From positions 139,383,167 through 139,447,166 of the forward strand of contig JAYESD010000002.1 of assembly GCA_036927565.1 (NCBI GenBank): a stretch of DNA of 64,000 nt, written 5' to 3'. Position 1 is the stretch's first letter; each line of letters starts with the position of its first letter. Of this stretch, positions 1 to 10,985 are shown in pieces. Source of the stretch: Tuctoria greenei (lineage: Eukaryota; Streptophyta; Magnoliopsida; Poales; Poaceae). A program made the translations under genes and the position numbers. The notes beneath the pieces were generated by a model. That model was not told the DNA's origin. It did no database searches and saw only the letters and a program-made list of their open reading frames with translations.

Positions 1-455
1 TCGATGAATGGCTTGTTCCTGTCTTGGGGTCAGCTCTTCATCATCATCCATGATATCTATCCCTGTACACACTATATACCACAAACTTGGGTTAAGCGAT
101 ATAAGGTGCATTTTCATCTTTTGTCTCCACAATGAATAATCATTGCCATCATAATAAGGCGCTTTCCCTAAAGGAATTAATAAATAATGATTATTGTTAG
201 AATTCAAACGTTCATAGTCAAAAGGATATCGAGAGTAGTCGGTGTGACTACCCCCCTTCTTCTTTTCATCGTCGATCTTCTTCCTCCCTTTTGGAGAGAG
301 TGCCTTCTTCCGATGAAGAGCCTTGAGTTGAAGCATTTTCTCATCATCGTCCTCACAGTCCTGAATTGCATCAAGGAGCTTCTCCAGCTTTGTGTCTTTT
401 CATCATCACCCTTCTCGTTGTTGAAGTACTTGTGTACATCCTTAATGTCCGACAT
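1..455 (-). pseudogene. Copia gag N-terminal part, frameshifted, runs off window start
   Basis: On the minus strand an ATG at 455 opens a frame that starts like a Copia gag. After about 20 codons the coding signal shifts to another frame, where it reads SRYPFDYERL, then LGKAPYYDGNDYSLWRQKMK and a DDDEELTPRQEQAIH stretch at the window edge. The GKAPYYDGxDYxxWRxKMKxHL pattern is the N-terminal gag signature of plant Copia elements (DUF4219/UBN2 type). The rest of gag and all of pol lie outside the window. A primer site and LTR follow immediately upstream on the same strand, which supports the start. One indel near position 390 breaks the frame, so this copy is not intact. Confidence 0.75.
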
Positions 456-491
456 CGTCTCTTCGAGCGGTGAGTCTCTTTTGATGATTTT

Positions 492-504
492 GGCTCTTAT
501 ACCA
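492..504 (-). other. Primer binding site, initiator-tRNA-Met type (Copia A)
   Basis: Read on the minus strand the 13 bases are TGGTATAAGAGCC, one base off the usual TGGTATCAGAGCC complementary to the 3' end of initiator tRNA-Met. It sits two bases from the LTR edge at 507, between LTR and gag, which sets the element's orientation. Confidence 0.8.
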
Positions 505-506
505 AT

Positions 507-1990
507 TGAATAAAGCCTAGAGGGCGGGTGAATAGGCTTTTGGAACTTTTCTCGATCCTTGAAACACTTAACAGATTTATCAAATACAGGGAGATCGGAC
601 TAGTCTTGTATGCGTGGACTAGAAAGATAAAGATTAATCGATAAATTCACCTCTAGTACCCTATGCAGCGGGAAGTAATTTGCAACTTGGAAGTATTATA
701 ACAATGAAACAATGTATGACAAAGATCAACGTTAATTTCAATGTTTCAACATGAAATACAAAAGATTTTGTAAACCCTATAATATGAGGAACGATGAAAC
801 AAAAGAGCACGAGACAAGATTGTATCCCGTGGTTCGATTCCCATAAAGGAAACCTACATCCACGGAGGACCGGGTCTTCACCAACCCTACCCTCATCGAA
901 TCGCCATGGAGGCCGATTCTCCTCCACTAATCACAAAATGGCAAATAACTCGTTCAAGGGGCCTTCTCACAAGTTCAAGGCTCCGCAAGAATTACAATGA
1001 AGAACACCACCAAACACACTCGAAAGATATACAATAAACAACAAGAATGTGCGAGAGATCAAACACAAGAGCTCAAGATGTGTAGAATAACTCTCTCCTT
1101 TGATCAATTGCTGAACCTCAAAGATTTGATCCTTTCAGGGTTAGAATGTGTGGAGAGATGTGTATTTTGGGCTCTTGGAAGGTGTGACAGTGTAGAGGGT
1201 CGAGAGAGGTTGATGTATGGACATACACCCATATTTATACTAGGGTTTCCAAAGTTACCGTTAGGGTTTGCGATGTCTGGACTAGTCCGTGGTGGACTCC
1301 GGACTAGCCTGGTGTGCGGTGTGTGGAAAACCCTAAGTGTTGAGATATACCGAACTAGTCTATTACTGGTGCGGACTAGTCCATTTTTAGTCAGAAACTT
1401 TTCAGACTAGTCCGGTTGATATTGGACTAGTGAGGTGTAGTAAACACCATGAAGAACTAGGACAAGCCCGCACTTGGAGGGACTTGTCCGATTTTAGTCA
1501 GAGAGTTTTCGAACTAGTATGGCCGATATGGGACTTGTCCGATGTAGTGAAAAATTGTGGGGCTAAGGACAAGTCTGGACTTGGAGGACTTGTGCGATTT
1601 TAGTCAGAAGATAACCGGACTAGTCTAATTGATATCGGACTTGTCCGGTGTTGTGCAAATGTGAAGTGTTGAGGACTAGTCCACACTAGGGGGACTAGTC
1701 CGATCTTAGTCAGAGAGATAGTGGACTAGTCCGGTGTATATCGGACTAGTCCCGTTATCCTGTAAATTGTGCAGTGAGTTGAATTATTTCTTCACTTGAG
1801 CTCTTGGGGTGTGTTTCTCCAACACACTCCATACAAAATAATCTAATCTTTTCATCTTTTGAGCTATTTTCACTTTAGATCCTCATTCTCCTTCCTTTTT
1901 GCGCTTTCTTTTAAGTTTCTTTAAAACCTGTGCTCAATTCAACAATTTTGTTAGGTTCTCATTTGTTTGTCATAAATCAACCAAAACCCA
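507..1990 (-). mobile_element. 5' LTR of minus-strand Copia element A
   Basis: The segment starts TGAATAAAGCC next to the primer site and ends CCAAAACCCA at 1990, so on the minus strand it runs TGGGTTTTGG to GGCTTTATTCA, with TG...CA ends. Length is about 1.48 kb. The wording of both ends resembles Sirevirus-lineage LTRs (from memory of the family, not searched). Directly after 1990 the sequence changes to gypsy integrase, so this Copia appears to have landed in the G1 gypsy remnant. The outer boundary rests on the TG/CA rule and the sequence switch only; the second LTR is outside the window. Confidence 0.6.
1264..1760. repeat. Cluster of GGACTAGTCC / GGACTTGTCC short palindromic repeats in Copia LTR
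   Basis: Within the LTR the self-complementary decamer GGACTAGTCC and variants (GGACTTGTCC, GGACAAGTC) recur every 20-50 bases, often followed by G or preceded by C, with a linker reading GATTTTAGTCAGA. Short palindrome clusters are known from Sirevirus LTRs. The same motif and a related linker (GTCAGAGAGTT) recur in the G1 gypsy LTRs of this window. Confidence 0.8.
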
Positions 1991-2825
1991 CAAGGGATGC
2001 CTAGATGCACTTTCAGAAGTCCATACTGATTTCTTCCCACTTCCATTTTAGAATCTTTAATGGCTGCAATAATCCAGCTGCCCTTTGATGTTCAGCTTTG
2101 ACTCATTGGCACACATCACATAATGCAGGTCATTAAACACATTGCTGAACATGATGCTGATTATGTTGCGGAATATGTTGCATTATATCCTTCGATATGT
2201 ATTATGACGCATTAATTTCAAGGTTCACTCCCTCGTCATTTATCAATTGCACGGTCTTGGTGGCACACTGAATTACTCCATCGCGCTTTTGTAGCCAATC
2301 CACCCCCCTTAGAACACCAATGTCCTCGTCAGTCAACTCCAAAGCCAAGGAATCCTCGTTAGTCAACTCCCAAGCGAAGAACATCCCCTCTTGTCCAATC
2401 CTTGTGAATCCAAATCATTGAGGTTAGCGAGGAATTATACCCCCATTATTTTAAGACTTACTTTTGGACATACTATCTTTGTTCTCATCTTCCATACAGC
2501 TTCGTCTAAGACAGTGAATCTTCTAGTTGTGTCCATCTTCCATTGAAGTAGAGGTTGAGCGATATAGTAAAGAGAGATAGAAGAACCCCCAACTATATGC
2601 ACCAAAGAATATGAAACTAAGAAACTATCTATACTAGCCAATATGGATGTGGCAAACGCTAAAGCTTCCCACAATCCTCTACTGAGCACACAAGCATACA
2701 AGCAACATTACATAGCAATCAGCACACCAACAAACAAAAATGATCCCAGAGTGTTCCCGTGTTCTCTAAAGTGACCATTCTATCTAGTCTGCATCCTACG
2801 GTCAACCTGTGGCTCAATACCAATT
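1991..2825 (-). mobile_element. Internally deleted remnant of G1 gypsy interior (integrase, protease and leader pieces)
   Basis: The stretch aligns in pieces with the complete minus-strand G1 element at 51694-61866. Bases about 2030-2130 match its integrase core (54.70-54.80 kb). Bases about 2220-2500 match the protease/RT linker and protease end (56.61-56.80 kb). The last 130 bases match the leader next to the primer site. Everything between those pieces is missing, so this is a collapsed interior with no usable frame; the 60-codon frame at 2202-2384 on the minus strand is the protease-linker piece. It abuts an LTR at 2826 through a degraded primer site. Confidence 0.7.
2811..2823 (-). other. 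Degraded primer binding site next to G1 LTR
   Basis: Minus-strand reading TGGTATTGAGCC with the spacing to the LTR seen in the full G1 copy at 59720-59732, whose site is intact. It shows that the sequence left of 2826 is the 5' side of a G1 interior. Confidence 0.65.
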
Positions 2826-4346
2826 TGTGACACCTGGTTCCAAAAATCAACCAAGTGCAACGGATATGTGTGCCCAGGATGTTCAAACAAGTTTAGTAAA
2901 CACCTTTCTTGGGTTTCCCATCAATTTGACACAAGCATGCAGTTTTGCAAACAAAACATTTAAAAACAAGATCAAGATGACCAAGGACACTTGACTTGCT
3001 CCTTAGACTGGTTACGGTCAAAAGCTTTGATGTTCTGGTGCTGGAGGTCCTCGACAGCACCCTCTAGAGCAAAACCTTCTATTCCGCGCAAAAGACATAC
3101 AAAACAGACATCACAATCAATAATTGCTCATATATTACTCAATATGCCATGATATGCATGAATAATGCAATTATGAGGTAAAAATTGTTAATAAGTTTTT
3201 ATTAATGTTTACTAACTAGTTCTAATGGAGTTTAACACGTTTTCCAATAGTTGAAACAATTTTTATCAGATTGGAATTAATTCATCAACTTCAGATGTAG
3301 GTGGTCGGACAAGTCCGTACTTGGGTCTGAACTAATCCGCCCTAGACTAGAAGGTCGATAGGACAAGTTCGAACTGGGACTGGAAAAGTCTGTTAGGCTA
3401 GGGTTTTTAGCAAATTTCCAGCTAGAGTATAGGTTGAGTTGAATTATGGGACCAAGATTGAAGTAGAAATATGATCTAAGGTAATTGTCGAGGATTCGAC
3501 AAAACTCAAGATCTTGGCTTTTAGATCCAAGGAAGATGGATAATTGACGATAATGTCGATGAGTTGATGAAGATCGATCTTGGTGAATCCTTCTCCTTCC
3601 TCATTCCTTCTGACTGGTTGCGATGAACTCCTCTTGATGGCGGCTCTCACGAACTAGGGTTTGGGGTTTCTTCAATTGTGGCAAAGAGATGAAATGGTGG
3701 GTGTTGGGGTGTTTATATAGAGCTCGAGGTGGTAGGGTTTGATGGATTTCTAGTTTAAGGCGGTGGAGGCTGGGGTGGGGTCCCACATGGCCTCCACAGG
3801 GGTTGGGCATGATGTTCTTGGACCCAATTAAGATAAATACCCAATAGCATGTCATGGAGGAAAAGATTGAATCCGAGTCGGGCATATCGGACAAGTCCGC
3901 TAGGGGCCGGACCAGTCCGTTGGAAGTCAGAGAGTTGAACAGATAAGTCTGGTGTCAAGCCAGACAAGTCTGTTCGGAGTTATTTCAAAGTTACAGAAAG
4001 TTGAACGGACAAGCCTGGTGCTAGGCCGGACAAGTCTGGGGTATGAAATAGGGAAACATCAGAAATATTTTCGAACTAGTCTGTAGCATTAACGGAAAGG
4101 TCCGGAAAGACAACAGAGAACAAAATAGGACTAGTCTGGGGTCCAAACCGGACAAGTCCTCCCTACCCAGGGAGAACAACAGAGAGTTAGAGGACTAGTC
4201 TGGGGTCTAAATCCAAACAAGTCCGCACTACAATGGGTTTTTATTTGCTTGCATGATTAAATTTATTTTAAACTTATTCCTTTTGTAATGCTAAACATGT
4301 ATGAGAATGTATGCAATACATGATGGAATAAAATAAGGGTGTTACA
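2826..4346 (-). mobile_element. LTR of G1 gypsy family (about 1.52 kb)
   Basis: Begins TGTGACACC and ends GGTGTTACA, so on the minus strand it runs TGTAACACC to GGTGTCACA like the two LTRs of the complete G1 copy. The inside carries the same GGACAAGTCCG/GGACTAGTCCG repeats and a minus-strand TATA-like CTATATAAA at 3712-3720. It is shorter than the other two (1.95 and 2.13 kb). Interior sequence is present on both sides: primer-site side on the left, polypurine and integrase side on the right. Confidence 0.85.
3300..4240. repeat. GGACAAGTCCG / GGACTAGTCCG repeat cluster in G1 LTR
   Basis: Imperfect copies of GGACAAGTCCG, CGGACTAGTCTG and AGACAAGTCTG recur at 20-50-base spacing, interrupted from about 3420 to 3880 by the promoter region. 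Many copies differ by C-to-T or G-to-A, as expected for methylated repeats. Confidence 0.8.
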
Positions 4347-4360
4347 AACCTACCCCCCTT
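4347..4360 (-). other. Polypurine tract of G1 (minus strand)
   Basis: The plus strand reads AACCTACCCCCCTT, i.e. AAGGGGGGTAGGTT on the minus strand, directly next to the LTR end. The same tract sits next to the left LTR of the complete copy at 53645. It primes plus-strand DNA synthesis in LTR retrotransposons. Confidence 0.8.
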
Positions 4361-5335
4361 AAAATGAATCTCGCCCTCGAGATTCGACGTAGAAGAGAAG
4401 AGATAGGGAAATTCTTTCTTGATCTCATTTTCCAGCTCCTAAGTTGCTTCCGATTCTGCATGATGCATCCATTGTACTTTGCACCATCGAATCACCTTGT
4501 TCTTTGTGACTCTCTCCTTCGTTTCCAAGATTTTGACTGGTTGCTCGACATAAGTCAAATATGCCCCTAATTCCAATTCCTCCATTGGCACTCGTTCTTC
4601 CGATACCCATAAGCACTTCTTGAACTGAGAAACATGAAACACATCATGAACATTAGAAAGATGTGTTGGCATTTCCAACTTATACGCCACTTCTCCATGT
4701 TTGACCAAAATCTTTAATGGTCCAATATAGCGAGGTGCCAACTTGCCTCTGACATTAAACCGCTTATGACCCCGCATAGGTGATACTTTGAGATATACAA
4801 AGTCTCCCACTTCAAAGGCTAAGTTGCTCCGCCTATTATCCGCATTGCCCTTTTGTCTTGATTGAGCAACCCTCAAATTCTCGCGGATTGTCTGAACTTG
4901 CTTTTCAGCTTGTTGCAACATATCAGGGCCAAATACTTGAGTTTATCCTATCTCATTCCAAAACAAGTGTGTCCTACACTTCCTTCCATATAGTGCTTCA
5001 TATGTCGACATCTTCAAGCTAGCTTGGTAACTGTTATTGTAGGAAAAATCAGCATGTGGCAAGCTCCTGTCCCAGCTACGTTCATGCTTCAAGGCGCATG
5101 CTCTCAACATATTTTCTAATATTTTGTTGGTCCTCTCAATTTGTCCATCAGTATGTGGATGATATGCTGAGTTATAATTTAACCTTGTACCCATAGCTTC
5201 ATGCATTTTCTGCCAGAACCTAGAGGTGAATTGAGAACCTTGGCCCGAGACTATTTTCTTTGGAACTCCATGTCAGCAAGACAATATGCTCCATATAAAA
5301 TTCTACTAGCTTCACGGTGGTATGGCACTCCATTT
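4361..5335 (-). pseudogene. G1 gypsy integrase C-terminal half with chromodomain-like tail, truncated
   Basis: A single minus-strand frame runs from about 5206 to 4361 with two stops. It shows the integrase core end (YHPHTDGQIERTNKILENML with the catalytic Glu, then YEALYGRKCRT), the C-terminal region (KLAPRYIGPLKIL, VAYKLEMP, VFHVSQFKKC) and a chromodomain-like end (SEAT, stop, ELENEIKKEFPY). Similarity to the full G1 copy continues at DNA level to about 5335. Beyond that point the sequence is a Tekay-type LTR, so the N-terminal integrase, RT and gag are lost. One stop (at SEAT) looks like a Trp codon TGG changed to TAG. Confidence 0.85.
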
Positions 5336-5339
5336 TCGT

Positions 5340-8059
5340 CCCCTAGACATCTCCCCCATGCTTCCATGAAGCTTCCCGAGGGCTTCCCGATCGGTTTGGC
5401 CCACCGTAGGGCTTGGTCGACTTGGCCGAAACCCTAATCGCCGCCGCCGCCATCGCGCATGCCCTTTCGGCCATCGCAGACGTGCGCTGACCCCATCGGC
5501 ATGCTCAGCACCTCGAAATAGGGTTAGGCGGCGAGTTTGGAGGGCCACCGTGCCCTTGAACAGGCTGCAGCGAGGGGCCGCCGTCGGCCACCGCCCGAGC
5601 GCCGTCGGCGCGAGGTTGAAGATGACTCGGGGTGGGCCCCGGTCGTCAGTTTAACCAGCGCGCTCCGGATCTGGTGCGGTCCGAGGATCGCGTGCGGCTA
5701 CGCGGGTTGAGTATCTGGCCCCCGTGCGGCTTCAATCCGATTGGCCCATTTCAAATATGTGGGCCCAGCACTTCAATCAAATGTTTTCCAATTGGAATTT
5801 AATTCCAGATTTTGCCCCAACTTGGAAAATTCATAACTCCTAGTAGATTTGTCCAAAAATTCCCACATAAATTTGTTTAGAACCAGCATGGAGAGTAATT
5901 TCCAGTGGTGCACTTGGATTTGTATGGAAGTCTATAGGAATTTATCCATAATTCAAAGAAGCAAAATTTATATAGAATTAATTCCTATAGTTCTGCTTTT
6001 TGTAAAATTACCACATTTTTCCATAACCTTCATTTGAATATCCTTGAACTCCAATAAAATTTCAGGGTCATTAGACTTTATTTTCATGGTCTCATCACCT
6101 GTGTATTCTCTATGCACATATAAATAGCCAAATTCATTTAAAAATTGTAAAAAATTGTCCAAATTCCTAAATTCAATATCTCACAGTAGAATGATTAGAA
6201 AATTATGAAACAAATTTTCCTAGAACCAGTGAGACCCCCTCTATATGGTACAATCACTGGTAGCCATGATAGATCTTCAAAATTTCAACCAAAATTTAGA
6301 GAAGGTTATTGCTTACCATAATTTTTAGGGCTCACAAACTTCCTTGATCATCTACTGTTCTTTGCAAGAGTCTCCATTATAATCCCTAATATCTACCATA
6401 AAAGTTCCAAAGACAATTAAGATCATAATCTTATTTGTTTCACAAGATAGTAGATTGTGACCTTAAACATATTATTTATTTTCAAAATAATTCATATATA
6501 GTATATGCATAACGTGTAGTAACTGAAGTCGAGGAGCAGCCGGAAGCTTTGGCAGTCTAGCTGCCAGAAACAAACATAGACTCGGACTCGCATTCAGGCA
6601 AGCCCCGGTTTGCATTTAAGTTCCTTACAGTGTCTTTGCAGTTTTCATTCACCTTACGTCTCCAGATGTTTGTGCATTACGTTTAAGGTGTTTGACATCC
6701 AATTGCATGACCCATAAATTCCATGGAGCCTTGGGTAGGTCTACAGCTTGATGAGTAGAAACTGCCATGATTATATTCATAGAGATCCGGTAGAAGTCGA
6801 GTAGTTGGAATCTACTCATGAGATAGGATTTTATCACCCGATATGGATTGGATCAAGAAATGGTATATGAATATGAAATTGAGACCGAGCAGCGACTAGG
6901 ATGTAGCGAGACGTGGTCTCACGTGCATAGCCCTGCTTGTGTCAATTGAGGACCGATTCGTGTGCGGCCCTGCTGGACAAGCTTTAATTGTACCGGCGAC
7001 ATACTGGAGAAATGGGCTCCAGCAAACTGATGTAGCTTGACACTGGTTTGTCGAGGCATACCGTTCCGTTTTATAGGCGTAGGTTGAGGGCATCAAGGTG
7101 TAAATCCGCTGGTGGGCACATCAGAGTATGCCCCACGCAGGGACCTCTTGCTCGTGACGGATCGATCGGTTCGACATTCTAGTGTTGGGTGAAAGGTGGC
7201 CATATACGACTAGTACTGAAGTGCTATGTAGGTACTGCTATAAGTACACGCTGGTGCTTTCGAAAGTGCGTATGTGTCGTGTTGACCGGGTGTGTCCTGA
7301 TTGCAATCACCGTCCCTCGCGGTAATAGAGTACCACATGTTCACTATGTTGTGACATAGTAAATACTGAAGACGTCAGGAGAATATGGTGTATTGAATTA
7401 TAATTGTTTTGCAACCTTGTATGGCTTAGAGATAGCACAATTAAAAGTTTACAGTTTCCCCATACTTTACCTGTAATAGCATGATGTGCTTTGAGCATGT
7501 CATATCATCGGCAAAGCATTTCTTGTTCTATTGTGGAGTCTATGATGTGTCATGCCTTAAGAATGTCATGTTCTACTTAAAACATGATTATAAGGATCCA
7601 CTTGTAGGCGTGTCCTTTATGTTATTCCTTACTTATACTTAGTGTTCACCCCTGCATATGTCTAGTGAGACGGGTTAGTCTTGCTGAGCCTTAAGCTCAC
7701 GTTTGCGGTTAACAAGTTTTTGCAGATTATACGACTAATGACGGGTTCGATGACGAGGCTGCACCCCCTCCAGGAATTACAGCAGAGTGGGAATCCTGCA
7801 CGCCGCCGTAAGTTGGGTGTTACTAGTGCAAAGTATCCAGGGCATGGATGACTTTGCTTTTGCATAGCCAGTGCCGAGAGCGTAGCTACGATGTATAGTT
7901 CTCTTTCCTGTTCGCTTAGTATAGGAAAACTTCCGTTGTGTTATAAATAAAGGCTTGGTATTGTTTTTTATTCTCGTTCTTTTCTTGTATACTGTTGGGT
8001 GTCGCATCGCATGACATCACTCAATGAGATCCTTGGTTGTCGGTATTCTGGTCCCCACA
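5340..8059 (+). mobile_element. 3' portion of a Tekay/Del-type LTR, 5' truncated
   Basis: The segment is collinear with 36.19-38.87 kb, the 3' two-thirds of the Tekay LTR that starts at 29345. Shared landmarks include CCGAAACCCTA near 5430, a GTCGAGGAGCAGC motif near 6520, the ACGAGACGTGGTCTCA region near 6900, and the end GGTGTCGCATCGCATGACA to GTCCCCACA at 8059. About 1.6 kb of the 5' side is missing and no primer site follows, so this is a truncated 3' or solo LTR. The short frames inside it are not genes. Confidence 0.75.
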
Positions 8060-8060
8060 G

Positions 8061-8960
8061 GGTATAGGTATTACCACATACCTCACCATTGCCTCGTCCA
8101 TCAATCTTCTTCATAAGGAGGTCCAATTTGGCAGCGATCATGTCCACCTCCTTGAAGGTGTGCATGCCTTACTGGCAGGTATGTAGATGCTCGTCGCTCC
8201 AACCCATGTTTGACACCATGTTCTCAATCAAATATTTAGCTTTGGGCACCGTCAATGAGAAGAAGTCTCCTCCAGCAGTAGCATCAACATGGTCACGGGT
8301 ACAAGGGATCAGCCCGTTGTAGATGTTTTGGATAATGAGCTAATCAACCATCCCATTATGGGGACAAGCCAGGATGTACTCCTGAAGCATTTCCCAAGCC
8401 TTGAGAATAGAGTCCTTAACATCTTGCTGGAAGCTAGAAATTCTTCCACGTAGGGCATTGGTCTTGCCAAACAGAAAGAACTTAGAGAGGAATGTCGTAG
8501 AACAATTCTCCCAAGTGTCTACAGCCCTTCAGCTCGTGTAGAAGCATTGCTTCGCCCTCCCAAGAAGAGAGCACGAAAATAGCCTAAGAAGGACAACATC
8601 TAGAGATACGTCCTTCATCTCAAAAGTGCTGCAGATCTCAAGGAACTGTTGCAGGTGAGCACTTGCATCCTTGTTATCCTTCCCATTAAATGGGTTGGCT
8701 TGCACCATAGTGATTAGGCTAGTCTATATTTCGAAGTTCACGTCTCCCGTGTTAATGGTGGGCCAAGCAGGCACGTTGTTGGCAGAGGGAGCCGAAAACT
8801 CACGAAGGGTCTTCTGGGCCATTGGAGTTTCGGTTGTAGGTGCAATTACGCTGGCTTGCCTTGCCGCACAAAGCTTCTGAGGAGTAATGACACGAGGTCG
8901 ATCTCTCATAAGAGATTCGGGATCATAAACAAAGTTTTTCGGCAAGTGAAAACTAGACAT
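8061..8960 (-). pseudogene. Athila-like gypsy gag fragment
   Basis: Minus-strand translation starting at the ATG at 8960 gives MSSFHLPKNFVYDPESLMRD, then after frameshifts the gag core HLQQFLEICSTFEMKDVSLD, LLRLFSCSLLGRAKQ and KFFLFGKTNALRGRISSFQQ, ending near 8070 with AKLDLLMKKIDGRGN. The NxHLQxFLEICST and FPxSLxGxAxxW-like order is typical of Athila-lineage gag. Several stops and frameshifts are present. A tRNA-Asp-type primer site and an LTR lie just upstream on the same strand. The downstream side is cut at the Tekay LTR end at 8059. Confidence 0.75.
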
Positions 8961-9066
8961 ACACTATCTTGTTTTCACATAGAATGCAAAAATAAGAAGA
9001 GTTATCCTAATAAAACCTACCCAGGGTCCTATCCTATTCACTCAATTATGCAACACTTCGGCTGCC

Positions 9067-9084
9067 TTCCCCGACAATGGTGCA
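9067..9084 (-). other. Primer binding site, tRNA-Asp type (Athila-like), decayed
   Basis: The plus strand reads TTCCCCGACAATGGTGCA. The 3' end of plant tRNA-Asp gives TTCCCCGGCAACGGCGCCA, so the differences are transitions plus one missing base. Athila-lineage elements use this primer, which agrees with the gag next to it. Confidence 0.7.
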
Positions 9085-9088
9085 AAAA

Positions 9089-10660
9089 TGCTTGTTGATA
9101 TTTCCTACGCACTACTAACAAATCATCCCTATTAGTGGTGCCAGAAATGCTTGTTGATAGATCTTAAATCACATATATAAATCTTCAAGCGTACGAAATC
9201 TATCAATGTAGCATTTTCCCTTTTAGAGTATTCCCAAAGGGTGTCATTTATATTCTCCCAAAGGAAGGCTAGGTAGAAGCAAAGCAATCATCAAATGTAA
9301 AGGCTCGGTTAGTCTAGGTAGGGTTCTATCAAGGATGGATAAATGATAATTTTAGAGGTAGTGTGACACGCACAAGAGCATTCTATCCTAGGGGGGTAAA
9401 TGAGGTAAAGAGGGACTTGGCTAAAAGTTAGGTAGATGCTCCTACTATGCTTCTAATATACATATACATTGACTAAGTTAGTTACTAATGGTCATATCAA
9501 TAATGAATTCTCATGCTAAGTGGATTAACACATCGGACACGGGTTTACTCCTAGCAACACTAGGATGACTCCCGCCAAGAGCCTGTGGCATAACCGAACG
9601 TGTAGGATTACAAAGGACAGATAGGGTTGTCACCACCTACTACGTACCTCTTCAATCCGTGGGTCTACGAGACATTCAACGCTACTTATCTATCCTAGTA
9701 CCATGCTAGCATATTAAGTATTTACCTTAAGAGCCTAGGAAAGATCCATCCTAAGGCAATGAACTAAATCATCATTGAACCAATGTTAATACATAGCATA
9801 ACTGGTTCACATTAACATAATCATGTCATAGCAAATTAGACTGTAGTGGGGGTTTGTAGTGTTTATGATGATATAATGAGAATGGTAATCATAAATACTA
9901 CTCCTACCACATATATGGAATCCACAATCAAAACAAGAAACGCTTCATCCAAGTATATGAACAATAGAAGACTAAAGATAACATCTTTATTAATAGCAAA
10001 GTCACAAATACCATTAGGACTATGAGAGTCGTACCTTTCCCAATTAGGGATTGTCAAGAGACTCCTTCTACTCCTCTCCTACTTGGAATATGGACTAGAG
10101 GCTCTCCTCTATAGCCTACACTCCTCTAAACCTAAGGAGAATAGTGTATACAATGGATGAATATTCCAGTGGTGTGTGTCTGAAGTGAGCGTGGGGGTCC
10201 TATTTATAGGTGGAGAAGAGCCGGTTCCTGCCACCAAAAGCCCGCAAATGAGTCACCACTGACTTCTTCAAGCCGGGAGGAGCCAACGCGTGGCGATTGA
10301 CCGAGTTTGGTGCCAGGACCAAGTCGGTCGACCAGGGGGGTCGGTCGACCTGGTCTCTGAACCATTTCTCGTGTCCTTTCTCCAGGTCACTGTCAGGTGG
10401 GTTCCATCCCTTTATATGGGTGCTACATTGTTGGATGGCCTCGAATACTTCTGTTTGTTAGCTATTTGATCCATGTGGTGCCACATGTTAGCGCTTGATT
10501 GGCTGAGATGGTATTTTATAGGATTGCTCCCCCTCTTCTATCTCATTTCTTGCAATAATTCCCCGCATGCACTATTTCTCCAAGGAAAAGTGGAAATAGG
10601 TTAATTAGAAAGGGGATGTGTTCAAGAAATGACATTTACTTCACATAATTGAGTTATATT
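9089..10660 (-). mobile_element. Athila-like LTR / leader, outer end not resolved
   Basis: This sequence lies upstream of the minus-strand gag and primer site. It holds a minus-strand TATA-like CTATAAATAGG at 10200-10210 that would drive transcription toward the gag, and two copies of a GGTCGACC-type motif near 10327-10355. I see no coding frame. The outer LTR end is not visible because the Sirevirus-like Copia interrupts at 10660. Confidence 0.5.
10201..10208 (-). promoter_or_regulatory. TATA box of the Athila-like LTR
   Basis: Minus-strand TATAAATA in a GC-rich setting (CCACC before, GGACCC after), upstream of and facing the gag at 8960. Confidence 0.5.
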
Positions 10661-10736
10661 TGTGAGACTTATGTATGTTGAATACATTGGCTATGGCGAT
10701 AAAAGTTTTGAATACTACCAAAACACCTCTATAATC

Positions 10737-10985
10737 AAGGTCCGACTCTAAGTCCGAGCTCTGGCAAGGTCTGACGTAAGTTCCGACTTGCTTTGTCTAG
10801 GTCAAACTAGCTTTGGTTAGCTCCGGCTCTAGGTCTGACTAGCTTTGGTAAGCTCTGGCGCTAGGTCTGACTAGCTTTGGTTAGCTCTGACACTAGGTGC
10901 CTGCTAGCTTTGGTATGTTCTAGCACTAGATCCTCTTAGTTTTGGTATGCTCCGGTTCAAGGTCCGGTTAGCTTTGGCAAGATTC
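10737..10985 (+). repeat. GGTCCGAC-TAGCTTTGGTTAGCTC repeat cluster in 5' LTR
   Basis: A unit of about 30-40 bases (CTAGGTCTGACTAGC, TTTGGTTAGCTCCGG) recurs with variation, and again in the 3' LTR at 18945-19215. Short repeat clusters near the LTR start are a Sirevirus trait. Confidence 0.75.

Noticed and set aside
492..504. Possible tRNA-Met gene fragments at the TGGTATCAGAGCC sites
   Set aside because: Only 12-13 bases match and each lies beside an LTR, so they are primer binding sites, not tRNA genes.
9863..10057. 64-codon hydrophobic frame on the minus strand as a small membrane protein
   Set aside because: It lies in the Athila-like LTR/leader with no supporting context or conserved start signal.
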